Of a DNA stretch of 64,000 bases, positions 17,918 through 26,343 are shown piece after piece. Position numbers and translations under genes: made by a program. The stretch is from contig NZ_RAPE01000001.1 of assembly GCF_003651245.1 (NCBI RefSeq), positions 186,001-250,000 of the forward strand, written 5' to 3'. The stretch comes from Roseovarius spongiae. Lineage in GTDB: Bacteria; Pseudomonadota; Alphaproteobacteria; Rhodobacterales; Rhodobacteraceae. The notes below the pieces were generated by a model. That model searched no databases, was not told the DNA's origin, and was given only the letters and a program-made list of their open reading frames with translations. Numbering within the stretch: the stretch's first letter is position 1; each line of letters opens with the position of its first letter.

Positions 17918-19324
17918 TTATCCGCCCGTCCGCACCACCACTCCGGGGTTGAACACGCCCTCGGGGTCGAGCGCTGCCTTGATCCGCGCCTGCAACGCGC
18001 GTTCCGCAGGCGCGCGCAGCGCATCGGCAAGCGCGACTTTGGCGCGCCCCAACCCGTGCTCGGCCGCGAAACTGCCGCCAAGCTCTCCGGCCAGCCCGCC
18101 GAGCGCCAGCCCGAGCCGCTCTTTCACAGGGCCGAAATCGCCGCCCGCGTCGGGCAAGGACAGGTTGTAATGGGTGTTGCCGTCGCCCAAATGCCCGAAC
18201 GGGTTGATCCGCACCCCCGGCATGATCTCTTCGCAGAGGGCGGCGCCTTGCGTCAGGAATTGCTCGAGCCGCCCCGGCGGCACGGAGATGTCGTGCTTGA
18301 GCTGCGGCCCTTCAAGCCGCTGGCCCTCGGGCTGTTCCTCGCGCAGCGCCCAGAGCGCGGCGCGCTGCGCCTCGGACATGGCGATCGCGCCGTCGCTGAC
18401 CAGCCCCTTCTCGAACCCCGATTCGAGGATGTCCGACAGCATCTCGGAAAGCGGGACGCGCGCCGAACCCGCCGTCAGCTCGACCAGCAGATACCACGGC
18501 GCGCGGCTTTCCAGCGGATAGTCCAGCCCCTGCACATGGCGCAGCGCCAGGTCGAGCCCGAGATCGCAGAAGAACTCGGCCCCGCTGATGAATTCGCCCG
18601 CCTCCGCGCGCAGCGCCGTGCCGACCGCCGCCAGCGCGGCGAGATCGGGCAGCGCCAAGAGCGCCGTCTCGCGCTGTTTCGGGGCCGGATACACCTTCAG
18701 CACCGCGCGCGTGACCACGCCCAGCGTGCCCTCGGCCCCGCAGAACAGGCGGCGCAACTGGTAGCCGGCGTTGTCCTTCTGCACCGCGCGCATCCCATCC
18801 CAGACCGTGCCGTCATGCAGCACCACCTCGAGGCCCAGCACCAGGTCCTGCATCATGCCATAGCGCGCCGCGTGGCTACCCCCGGCGTTGGTCGCGATCA
18901 GCCCGCCGATCTGCGCGGTGCCCTCGGCCCCAAGATGCATCGGAAAGATCAGGTCATGCGGCTCCAGCGCCTCGTGCAGCGCGGCGAGCACCACGCCGGC
19001 GCCGACCTCTATCGCGCCGCTCGCCGGATCGGGGGCGGAGATGTCGCGCATCCGGGCCAGCGACAGGATCACCGCGCCCGTCCGCCCCGCCACCGCCGCG
19101 CCGCAAAGCGACGTGTTGCCGCCCTGCGGCACGATGGAGACGCCCGCCGCGCGGCACGCCTTGACCACGGCGGCGGTCTCTTGCGTGTTCCGGGGCCGCG
19201 CCACACCCAGCGGCGACTCCCCGTAACGGTCCAGCCAGTCGCGCGCATGGCCAGCCGCGTCCGCCCCCGTCAGCCAGCCCTTGCGGCCCAGCAGCCCGTC
19301 CAGCTTGTCTGCCAATCCGCTCAT
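17918..19324 (-). CDS. FAD-binding oxidase (GlcD / D-2-hydroxyglutarate dehydrogenase-like)
   Basis: A 468-residue PCMH/VAO-type flavoprotein oxidising a D-2-hydroxyacid to a keto acid. The FAD-binding domain has GVSIVPQGGNTSLCGAAV (about residues 62-79) and AQIGGLIATNAGGSHAARYG; the C-terminal domain shows the metal-site segments LKHDISVP, NPFGHLGDGNTHYN and SFAAEHGLGRAK, ending PEGVFNPGVV. Substrate could be D-2-hydroxyglutarate, D-lactate or glycolate. It is 126 bp upstream of the ThDP-enzyme gene on the same strand, and may feed or drain keto acids in that pathway. Confidence 0.87.
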   Translation of the reverse strand: MSGLADKLDGLLGRKGWLTGADAAGHARDWLDRYGESPLGVARPRNTQETAAVVKACRAAGVSIVPQGGNTSLCGAAVAGRTGAVILSLARMRDISAPDPASGAIEVGAGVVLAALHEALEPHDLIFPMHLGAEGTAQIGGLIATNAGGSHAARYGMMQDLVLGLEVVLHDGTVWDGMRAVQKDNAGYQLRRLFCGAEGTLGVVTRAVLKVYPAPKQRETALLALPDLAALAAVGTALRAEAGEFISGAEFFCDLGLDLALRHVQGLDYPLESRAPWYLLVELTAGSARVPLSEMLSDILESGFEKGLVSDGAIAMSEAQRAALWALREEQPEGQRLEGPQLKHDISVPPGRLEQFLTQGAALCEEIMPGVRINPFGHLGDGNTHYNLSLPDAGGDFGPVKERLGLALGGLAGELGGSFAAEHGLGRAKVALADALRAPAERALQARIKAALDPEGVFNPGVVVRTGG

Positions 19325-19433
19325 CTCTCAACCCCTTCCGCGCCAGCGCCCTTTCCGCCGCATCATGCTGGCAAAGCGGGCCTGCCGCCACAGCCAAGAA
19401 GCGTTGGCGAAGGAAAAGAACAGCTTGGCGATG

Positions 19434-20102
19434 TCACATCGCCGGAACGCCGATCACCAGCGGGTGCAGCAGGATCAGCGCGGCGAACGCCGCCACGCCG
19501 ATCACGACGCGCAGGATCGCGCCGGGCCACGAGGCCGGGCGCGGCAGGATCGGCCCGGCGCGCACGGCGTCGCGCAGCGCCTGCCAGCGTTCGGCCCCCA
19601 TCTCGCGCCGCTTGCGCGCATCGATCAGCCGCATCCCGGCAAGGGCAAAGGCGAAAAGCGGCGCGAACAGCAGCAGATGCGCAAGGTCGCCATTGACCAG
19701 CAGATGCAGCCCCGCCCACAGCCCGAGCGCAAGCAGCACGGGATGGCGGGCCCAGCGCACGATGCCGGGCCGCGCGGGGTCGAACCGCTCATCATGCGCG
19801 CCGCCGAAAGAGAACGGGTTGGGCCGCAACAGCGCCAGCGCGGCGATCAGGCAGACGATCAGCATGCCGATATGCACCACGTGCACCTGCCACGGATGCT
19901 GATACCACACCGCCACGTAAGGCGCGCGCCCGGCGGCGAAGATCAGCAGCGCCAGCATCGCGAGCGACAGCAACGCATAGGCGACGGTGAAGCCGCGCGC
20001 GCCCAGGCGGCGCACCAGCCGCGCCTTGACCGCCGGCCGCGTCGGAAAAGAGTGACTGACCGCGAAGGCGACGAACGCCGCGCCGAACCCGAGCCAGCCC
20101 AT
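19434..20102 (-). CDS. nnrU: NnrU-family membrane protein
   Basis: A 222-residue integral membrane protein with about five to six hydrophobic segments, e.g. YALLSLAMLALLIFAAG, IGMLIVCLIAALALL and LLLFAPLFAFALAGM. The motif WARHPVLLALGLWAG is typical of NnrU/MAPEG-like isoprenylcysteine-methyltransferase-fold proteins. NnrU homologues occur with nitrite and NO reductase genes and are needed for full nitrite-reductase activity in Rhodobacter; the mechanism is not established. The ATG at 20102 overlaps the nnrS stop as TGATG; a GTG at 20105 would add one residue. Last gene of the nor operon. Confidence 0.85.
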   Translation of the reverse strand: MGWLGFGAAFVAFAVSHSFPTRPAVKARLVRRLGARGFTVAYALLSLAMLALLIFAAGRAPYVAVWYQHPWQVHVVHIGMLIVCLIAALALLRPNPFSFGGAHDERFDPARPGIVRWARHPVLLALGLWAGLHLLVNGDLAHLLLFAPLFAFALAGMRLIDARKRREMGAERWQALRDAVRAGPILPRPASWPGAILRVVIGVAAFAALILLHPLVIGVPAM

Positions 20103-21292
20103 CACGCCCCCTTGCGATACCGCAGAAGCGCGGGCCCATAAAGCGCGGCGAAGCCCGCGAACCCGACGATCCAGAGCGCGCCCGCCGCCTCGTATAGCGT
20201 CTGTTCGGGCCAGACCCCGCCCAGCGCGCGCACCAGCACGGAGCCGAACAATGCGCCGTAGATCGCGACCGTCCCGGCGCCCGCATGAAGCGCCTGACCG
20301 GTGTGTCCCAGCGTCGCGCGGCTCATCACCGCCATCGTCATCAGCCCCATCGCGCCGCTCATCCAGACATGTTGCGCGCTCGCGGCGTCATACAGCCCAA
20401 GGATCGCGATCCCCATCAACAGCGCGCCCAGCGGGATCAGCCCATAGGCCGCGTGCAGGATCAGCACCAGCGGCTCCGCCGCGGTGCGCGCGCCCTGCCA
20501 GCGCGCCAGCCGCACCGCCTGAAGCGCGCCCATCACGATCAGCGCCGCGCCGCTCAGCCGATCCTCCGGCAGCGCGACCCAGAGGCCGAGCGCGAGCGCG
20601 CTCAGCAGCAGCACCGCCTTGTCGAGCCGCTGCATCGGCGGGGCAGGGCGCGCATCATGGCCCGCCTTGACCAGCCAGTTGCGCGTGAACGAAGGCACGA
20701 TCCGCCCCCCGATCACGCCGATCATCATCAGCACCGTCGCCACGCCCAGCCGCAGCCCGATCCCCTGCGCCGCGTAGACCCCGCGCGCGTTCTCGAGGTG
20801 AAACAGCAGGTTGGCGAGCGTGAAGACCCCCAGCATCATCAGCACGACCAGGTTGCGCCAGTTTTTGCCCGCCACGATCTCGCGCAGGATCACCGCGCCG
20901 AGGAGGATGGGAAAGGCAAGGTCCACCGCCGCCGCCACGCCCGCGGGCAAGTGCGCCGAGAACGTCACCGCGACCCGCCCCGCGGCCCAGAGCGCGAACA
21001 GCCCGCCCAGATACCAGCCCACCACCGGCAGGCGCCCGGTCCAGTTCGGCACCGCCGTCAGCAGGAACCCCGCGATCACCGCGCCGAGATAGCCAAAGAG
21101 AAACGCATGCGCGTGCCAGGTCACCGCGTCGAACCGCGACGGCAGGTCCAGCGCGCCGCTCAGGGCCATGATCCACAGCACCATCGCCCCCGCCGCCCAG
21201 AGCGCGCCGAAGAGGAAGAAGGGCCGGAACCCGAAGGACAGGATCGCCGGCCCCTGCCATTGCCGCATCTGTTCCGCCGATGTCTGTGCCAT
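20102..21292 (-). CDS. nnrS: NnrS family haem-copper membrane protein
   Basis: A 396-residue polytopic membrane protein (about 12 hydrophobic segments) of the NnrS family, linked to NO stress relief and denitrification. Typical features are GFRPFFLFGALWA near the N-terminus, TWHAHAFLFGYLGAVIAGFLLTAVPNWTG (histidines H in WHAHAF), and IGGRIVPSFTRNWL. ATG at 21292 is selected because AGGAAG lies five bases upstream; a GTG at 21298 abuts that site and is less likely. Seventh gene of the norCBQD operon. Confidence 0.92.
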   Translation of the reverse strand: MAQTSAEQMRQWQGPAILSFGFRPFFLFGALWAAGAMVLWIMALSGALDLPSRFDAVTWHAHAFLFGYLGAVIAGFLLTAVPNWTGRLPVVGWYLGGLFALWAAGRVAVTFSAHLPAGVAAAVDLAFPILLGAVILREIVAGKNWRNLVVLMMLGVFTLANLLFHLENARGVYAAQGIGLRLGVATVLMMIGVIGGRIVPSFTRNWLVKAGHDARPAPPMQRLDKAVLLLSALALGLWVALPEDRLSGAALIVMGALQAVRLARWQGARTAAEPLVLILHAAYGLIPLGALLMGIAILGLYDAASAQHVWMSGAMGLMTMAVMSRATLGHTGQALHAGAGTVAIYGALFGSVLVRALGGVWPEQTLYEAAGALWIVGFAGFAALYGPALLRYRKGA

Positions 21293-21301
21293 TGTCACTT
21301 C

Positions 21302-21538
21302 CTATGCCTTGCGGTCGGCGACATCCATCAGGCGCCTGATGTGTCGCGCGAACATGATTGTAGCGGGGATTCCGATCACGCAACCGATTGCAATCGACCA
21401 GCCCGCGCCCAGAATCGGCAACCCGACCCAACTGCCGATCAGCGAGGCGAAGAACACGTTGATCGCCATCGCCCCCGCCCCGAACGGATAGAGGACAAGC
21501 GCGATCCGGTTCGCCGACCACGCGCCGCCGTCGCTCAT
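21302..21538 (-). CDS. Small two-helix membrane protein of the nor operon
   Basis: A 78-residue protein with two predicted membrane helices (about 11-34 and 38-60) joined by a short GSWVGLP loop, and a basic tail ARHIRRLMDVADRK that would face the cytoplasm. The ATG overlaps the stop of the preceding 58-residue gene (ATGA), and nnrS follows after 9 bp. No catalytic motif is seen. It may assist assembly of NO reductase or NnrS; I cannot name the family. Confidence 0.75.
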   Translation of the reverse strand: MSDGGAWSANRIALVLYPFGAGAMAINVFFASLIGSWVGLPILGAGWSIAIGCVIGIPATIMFARHIRRLMDVADRKA

Positions 21539-21711
21539 CGCCGGGCGACCAGCCGCTGGACTGCGATCAGCGCCACGATCAGCGCGATGGACGCCAGCGC
21601 GAACCAGAACTCGGCCGTCGCCGATTGCGATTGCGGGATCGGCCGTTGATAGGCCTCGGCGGCCAGCGGGCCGCCGATCAGGGTGAAGATCAGGGTGAGA
21701 ATGCGCAGCAT
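21535..21711 (-). CDS. 58-residue membrane protein between norD and the two-helix gene
   Basis: Short gene starting MLRILTLIFTLIGGPLAAEA, which looks like a signal peptide or first membrane helix, followed by a Gln/Ser-rich linker and a C-terminal helix FWFALASIALIVALIAVQRL ending in LVARR. It starts 1 bp after the norD stop and overlaps the next gene by ATGA, so it is tightly built into the operon. It resembles in layout the small NorF-like proteins of other nor clusters, but I see no proof of homology. Confidence 0.65.
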   Translation of the reverse strand: MLRILTLIFTLIGGPLAAEAYQRPIPQSQSATAEFWFALASIALIVALIAVQRLVARR

Positions 21712-21712
21712 G

Positions 21713-23599
21713 TCATGTCTCCTCGGTCAGGGTGCGGTAGATGTCGGGCAGCGTGCGGGTCAGCCGGGCGGGATCGGGCAGCAGGGCGAACCCGCCACGC
21801 CCGAAGATGCGCGCGAACCAGTCCTGCCCGTCCTCGTCGATGATGACGCCATATAGGGACTGGCCTTTCGCGCGCGCCTCGCGGACGGCCATGCGGCTGT
21901 CCTCGATCCCGTGCTGGCCCTCGTAATGGTCGAGATCGTTGGGCTTGCCGTCGGTGAGCACGATCAACAGTTTCCTGGCGCTCGGCTCGGCTTCGAGCTG
22001 CGCGCTCACATGGCGGATCGCGGCGCCGAGGCGGGTGTAATGGCCGGGGCTGAGCGACGCGATATTGGCGTCGATGGCCGGGGTCATGGGATCGGCGAAA
22101 CCCTTGCAGCGGGTCAGGAACACCCGGTCGCGCCTGAGCGACGAGAATCCCCAGACGCCGAGCCGATCCCCCGCCGCGTCGATCCCGGCGGCGAGCGCGG
22201 TCATCGCCTCGCGCGCCACCTCGATCACCGAGGTCTCGCCGATCGCCGCCTCGGTCGAACGCGACGTGTCGATGAGGAACGCCACCGTCAGGTCGCGCTC
22301 GGTCCGGCGGGCGTCCTGCCAGATGCGGTCCGATCCGCGCCCCGTCGCCAGCAGGTCGGCCCGCGCGGTCAGCGCCGCGTCGAGGTCGAGCTCGGCCCCG
22401 TCCACCTGGCGCGGGCGCAGGATGCGGCGCGGGCGCAGCGTCTCGAACTGGCGGCGCACCTCGCGGATGCGACGGTCGTTCCGCGGGATCACGGCCTCGC
22501 CATCGGGCTGCGCGGCCGCGTCGAGCACGCGGCAATGCCCGTCCATGTAGCTGCGCGCGCGGTGGTTCCACTCGGGATAGGTGTGCTCCCCGGCGAGCTT
22601 CTCGTGCTCCGCATCCGCCGGCGACAGATCAAGATGCAGGCGCAGCCGCGTCGCCGCCTTGCGCCCCAGGTCCGACAGCGTGATCTTGTCCTGGTCCTCC
22701 GCGGCCTTCTGGGCGTTCTCGTCGTCGTCATCGTCAATGCTGCGGTTGATGTTCATCGATTCGACCCAGGAAAGGATCGATTCAAACCGGTGGATGATGA
22801 AACTGTCCTTGCGCCCGTGCTGGTCCTGGTCGCGGCGCTCGCCCAGCTTGCGGTCGGTGCGCGCCGCGTTCGGGGGCGGCGCGGCGCTGTCGGCCTCTTC
22901 CTCGGTCGCGGCGGCGCCGGATTCGGGATGCGCGAAACTCAGCCAGATCGGCACCGGGGCAAAGGGCAGGTGCCCGTGCGCGGCGCCCACGTCCACCGGC
23001 TCGGCCGTGCTTCCGCAAAGCTGGTCGCGCACCGCGCGCTCGATCGCCGCCTCGCTTGGCGGGCGCGCGATCCGGGGGCGGGCCTCCACGCAGGCGGCGG
23101 CCATCCGGTCATAGGCCGCGCGCAGCCCCGGGCAGCGCGCATAGGCGCGGTCGGCGGCGTCGGCATTGGCGTGGATCTGCGCGCAATCGCGCGCCGGCCC
23201 CCCGGCGGGCAGCTCCAGCGTTGCCGGGTCGCTCACCGCGGCCAGCGCGGTCAGCCAGAAATAGGCGGCGCGGTTCAGTTCGGGGTCGTCGAACGCCGCC
23301 ATGACCGGCGGCAGCGACAGCCGCGCCCCGTCATAGCGCGCCAGCCACTCGCGGTCGCGCTCCGCGCCCAGCTTGCGCCGCGCCGGGCGGCGATGGGCGG
23401 CCAGCGTCGGCGCGCCTTCCCCGATCTCGACGCCCCCGGACCCGCCAAGCGCGCGGAAGAGCACGGCGAGGCTGCCCCGAAGCGGCGCCAGTTCGACCGC
23501 CGCCTCCGCGTGTCCCGCCGTCGCGCCGATCCCGCTGGCCATGTCGTGCCAGAGGTTGCCGACGGTCTCTTCCGGTTCCATGAGGTCCATGAGGCGCAT
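21713..23599 (-). CDS. norD: NO reductase activation protein NorD (VWA domain)
   Basis: A 628-residue cytoplasmic protein required to activate cytochrome c-dependent NO reductase. The C-terminal von Willebrand A domain begins near residue 438; LIDTSRST supplies the MIDAS DxSxS motif and LLIVLTDGKPND a later strand and aspartate. The middle is acidic (DDDDENAQKAAEDQD). It works with the MoxR-type ATPase NorQ, the gene 4 bp upstream. Three nearby Met codons at the N-terminus (1, 4, 7) make the exact start uncertain by a few residues. Confidence 0.92.
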   Translation of the reverse strand: MRLMDLMEPEETVGNLWHDMASGIGATAGHAEAAVELAPLRGSLAVLFRALGGSGGVEIGEGAPTLAAHRRPARRKLGAERDREWLARYDGARLSLPPVMAAFDDPELNRAAYFWLTALAAVSDPATLELPAGGPARDCAQIHANADAADRAYARCPGLRAAYDRMAAACVEARPRIARPPSEAAIERAVRDQLCGSTAEPVDVGAAHGHLPFAPVPIWLSFAHPESGAAATEEEADSAAPPPNAARTDRKLGERRDQDQHGRKDSFIIHRFESILSWVESMNINRSIDDDDDENAQKAAEDQDKITLSDLGRKAATRLRLHLDLSPADAEHEKLAGEHTYPEWNHRARSYMDGHCRVLDAAAQPDGEAVIPRNDRRIREVRRQFETLRPRRILRPRQVDGAELDLDAALTARADLLATGRGSDRIWQDARRTERDLTVAFLIDTSRSTEAAIGETSVIEVAREAMTALAAGIDAAGDRLGVWGFSSLRRDRVFLTRCKGFADPMTPAIDANIASLSPGHYTRLGAAIRHVSAQLEAEPSARKLLIVLTDGKPNDLDHYEGQHGIEDSRMAVREARAKGQSLYGVIIDEDGQDWFARIFGRGGFALLPDPARLTRTLPDIYRTLTEET

Positions 23600-23603
23600 G
23601 GCG

Positions 23604-24398
23604 TCACCCGTAAACGGTCGCGATCAGGTCGCGCAGCGCCTGGCGGGTCTCGGGCTCGTCGGTCAGCGGCTCGATCACCGCCGACTCGAGCGCGCGCTCC
23701 ACCCCCATGCCGCCCGCGATCAGCGTCGCCGCATAGATCACCAGCCGCGTGGAAATCCCTTCTTCAAGGTCCATGCCGCTCAGTTTGCGGATGCGCCCGG
23801 CAAGCCGCACCAGCGACGCCACGCGCGCCTCGTCCAGCCCGCTCTCGGTCGTCACCACGGCGATCTCGGTCGCCTCGTCGGGGAAATCGAACGACAGCGA
23901 CAGGAAGCGCTGCCGGGTCGAGGGCTTCATCCGCTTCAGCACGCTCTGGTAGCCGGGGTTGTAGCTCGCCACGAGCATGAAGCCCTCGGGCGCGGATAGT
24001 TCCTCGCCGGTGCGGTCGATCATCAGCGTGCGCCGGTTGTCGGTCAGCGGGTGCAGCACCACGGCCACGTCCTTGCGCGCCTCCACCACCTCGTCGAGAT
24101 AGCAGATGCCGCCCTCGCGCACCGCGCGGGTCAGCGGCCCGTCGGTCCACACCGTCTCGCCCCCTTTCAGCAGGTAGCGCCCGATCAGGTCCGCCGCGCT
24201 GAGGTCGTCATGGCAGGCGACGGTGTAAAGCGGCCTGCCCAGCCTTGCGGCCATGTGCTCGACAAAGCGCGTCTTGCCGCAGCCGGTCGGCCCCTTCAGC
24301 AGAAGGGGCAGACCGTGCCGGTGAGCGGTCTCGAAAAGATCGCACTCACCAGCGGTTTCCCGGTAGAACGGGATGGCCGGATTGGTTTGCATGTTCAT
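23604..24398 (-). CDS. norQ: NorQ, MoxR-family AAA+ ATPase for NO reductase
   Basis: A 264-residue AAA+ ATPase. Walker A GPTGCGKT lies at residues 36-43, Walker B is ICYLDEVVEA, and sensor region VASYNPGYQ follows. NorQ/NirQ works with NorD to insert iron or otherwise activate the NorCB enzyme. It is 3 bp from norB and 4 bp from norD in the nor operon. ATG at 24398 is used; an in-frame Met two codons later is possible. Confidence 0.94.
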   Translation of the reverse strand: MNMQTNPAIPFYRETAGECDLFETAHRHGLPLLLKGPTGCGKTRFVEHMAARLGRPLYTVACHDDLSAADLIGRYLLKGGETVWTDGPLTRAVREGGICYLDEVVEARKDVAVVLHPLTDNRRTLMIDRTGEELSAPEGFMLVASYNPGYQSVLKRMKPSTRQRFLSLSFDFPDEATEIAVVTTESGLDEARVASLVRLAGRIRKLSGMDLEEGISTRLVIYAATLIAGGMGVERALESAVIEPLTDEPETRQALRDLIATVYG

Positions 24399-24401
24399 CG
24401 C

Positions 24402-25751
24402 TCACTCTCCGGGAACATGCGCCGCGGGACCGGGCGCGATGATCTCGCGGCGACGCACGACCAGCATCGAGTAGATGAACAGCAGCGCCCCCAGAACCAC
24501 CGCCGCGCCGGCGCCGAAGCGCATGATGTAGAACAGCATCAGGTCGTCCTGAACCACCATGAAATATTCGCCCAGCACCCGCTGCATATGCGTCTGGATG
24601 GTGCCGGCGAAGGTCAGCACGAAGGTCATGAACGCCATGCCGCTGGTCATCAGCCAGAAACTCGCCATGTTCAGCACCTGGTTATAGGGCGCGCGATTCC
24701 GCAGCATCGGCATCGCGTAGGAGAACATCGCGAGATTGAGCGCGACATAGGCCCCGTAAAAGGACAGGTGCCCGTGCGCCGCGGTGATCTGCGTGCCGTG
24801 GCTGTAGAAGTTCACCCCGTGCAGCGTGTGCAGGAAGCCCCAGACGCCCGCGCCGAAGAAGGCGACCGTGGCCGAACCCAGCGACCACAAGAGCGCCGCC
24901 TTGTTCGGGTGGTTCTTGCGCCCCTTCCAGACCATGACGAAGGCGAAGGACATCATCAGGAAGAACGGGATCACCTCGAAGGTCGAGAAGATCGACCCGA
25001 CCCACTGCCAGTAGCTCGGCAGCCCGATCCAGTAATAGTGGTGCCCGGTCCCGAGAATGCCCGAGAAGAGCGCCGTGGCGACGATGACGTAGAGCCATTT
25101 CTCGATCACCTCGCGGTCCACGCCGGTCAGCTTCAGCAGCAGGAAGGCGAGGATCGACGCCATCACCAGTTCCCAAGTGGCCTCCACCCAGAGGTGCACG
25201 ACGAACCACCAGTACATCTTGTCGAGGCTGAGGTTGTCGGGGTTGATGAACGCGAAAACCCAGAGCAGCGACAGCAGCCAGAGCCCCATCAGCAGCACGT
25301 TGGTGATCGCCGTCTTGCGCCCCGCCAGCACGGTCATCGACACGTTGAAAAGGAAGATCAGCGCCGCGACGAGTATGCCGAACTTGACCCAGAGCGGCTG
25401 TTCGAGGAACTCGCGCCCGCCGTGGATGCCGACAAGGTAGGAAACCACCGCGCCGAGCGTGCCGACCACCAAGAGGATGAGCTGGATATAGGCCAGCGGG
25501 ACCGAGTAGATCTCGCGCTCGGACTCCTCGGGGATGAGGTAGTAGGCCGCGCCGAAGAAACCCAGCAGCAGCCAGACGATCAGCGCGTTGGTGTGGATCA
25601 TGCGGATGATATTGAACGGCAGCAGTTCCGACAGGAAATTGGGCGAGACATAGATCCAGCCCGCGATCAGCCCGCCCAGGACCTGGATGCCGAACAGCGC
25701 CAGCGCGCAGACGAAATAGGCGAGCGCCACTTTCTGTGATTGGTATTTCAT
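24402..25751 (-). CDS. norB: Nitric oxide reductase large subunit (cytochrome b)
   Basis: Catalytic subunit of cytochrome c-type NO reductase, 449 residues and 12 membrane helices, reducing 2 NO to N2O in the cytoplasmic membrane. All metal ligands are visible: H53 (HTNA) and H328 for haem b, H326 (AAHGH) for haem b3, and H186 (VVHLW), H237 and H238 (TGHHYY) for the non-haem iron, plus the nearby glutamate E190. There is no N-terminal quinol-oxidase extension, so it is the cNOR class that pairs with NorC. Follows norC by 15 bp. Confidence 0.97.
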   Translation of the reverse strand: MKYQSQKVALAYFVCALALFGIQVLGGLIAGWIYVSPNFLSELLPFNIIRMIHTNALIVWLLLGFFGAAYYLIPEESEREIYSVPLAYIQLILLVVGTLGAVVSYLVGIHGGREFLEQPLWVKFGILVAALIFLFNVSMTVLAGRKTAITNVLLMGLWLLSLLWVFAFINPDNLSLDKMYWWFVVHLWVEATWELVMASILAFLLLKLTGVDREVIEKWLYVIVATALFSGILGTGHHYYWIGLPSYWQWVGSIFSTFEVIPFFLMMSFAFVMVWKGRKNHPNKAALLWSLGSATVAFFGAGVWGFLHTLHGVNFYSHGTQITAAHGHLSFYGAYVALNLAMFSYAMPMLRNRAPYNQVLNMASFWLMTSGMAFMTFVLTFAGTIQTHMQRVLGEYFMVVQDDLMLFYIMRFGAGAAVVLGALLFIYSMLVVRRREIIAPGPAAHVPGE

Positions 25752-25766
25752 TGTCCTTGGTCCCTC

Positions 25767-26219
25767 TTATCCGGCGTCGTTGGGCGGCCAGCCCTGCGTG
25801 TCCGTCTGGTCTGCCCAGCGGAGGAATTCGGCCAGGCCGCGCATTTCCTCCTCGTTGATCTCGAAAGACGGCATCTGGCGGCGCCCCTCGATGCCCGACG
25901 GCTGCGCTTCCATCCACCCGGTCAGGATCTCGTAGGCGCCTTCGGGGTCGTCCAGCACTCCCCAGCGGGTCATCACGTTGGCCAGTTCCGGCGCGAAATA
26001 GGCGCCTTCGCCATGCAGCGTGTGGCAGTTGATGCAGGAATGCCGCTCCCACACATGCTTGCCGAGGATGACCTCCTCGCTCAGCGGCATGCCTGCGGTC
26101 GATTTCTCCACCACGTATCGGTGGCTGTGCACGGTCATCGCGATGAACACCGCCACGAAGAACAGCGATCCTCCGTAGAAGATGTTTCGCGCCCGTGATT
26201 TCGTCAGGATTTCGGCCAT
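25767..26219 (-). CDS. norC: Nitric oxide reductase cytochrome c subunit
   Basis: A 150-residue membrane-anchored cytochrome c. One N-terminal helix (about residues 14-30) holds it in the membrane; the haem site is CINCH (C62, C65, H66), and the methionine ligand is in RRQMPSF near residue 116. It takes electrons from a periplasmic donor, plausibly the pseudoazurin encoded nearby, and passes them to NorB. First gene of the eight-gene nor operon, downstream of the NnrR-type box at 26280. Confidence 0.97.
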   Translation of the reverse strand: MAEILTKSRARNIFYGGSLFFVAVFIAMTVHSHRYVVEKSTAGMPLSEEVILGKHVWERHSCINCHTLHGEGAYFAPELANVMTRWGVLDDPEGAYEILTGWMEAQPSGIEGRRQMPSFEINEEEMRGLAEFLRWADQTDTQGWPPNDAG

Positions 26220-26251
26220 TGCGGGCTCCTTGGTCAGGCTGAGTCACCCCA

Positions 26252-26320
26252 CAGCTACCGCACCGCCCGCATGAGAAGTTTGCGCCAGCGCAACGTTCAT
26301 CGCGATCGGGCGGCTAGGTT
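26252..26320. promoter_or_regulatory. Bidirectional NnrR/Dnr-type promoter, norC and DUF1858 gene
   Basis: Perfect inverted repeat TTGCG-CCAG-CGCAA at 26280-26293, centre 26286.5, fits the TTGCG-N4-CRCAA motif known for NnrR in Rhodobacter. On the minus strand TAGCTG (26252-26257) and on the plus strand TAGGTT (26315-26320) lie at -10 distance, each placing the box near -41. A class II activated promoter in both directions is inferred. Confidence 0.7.
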
Positions 26321-26343
26321 CCGGCCATCACAGGAGTCGACTG

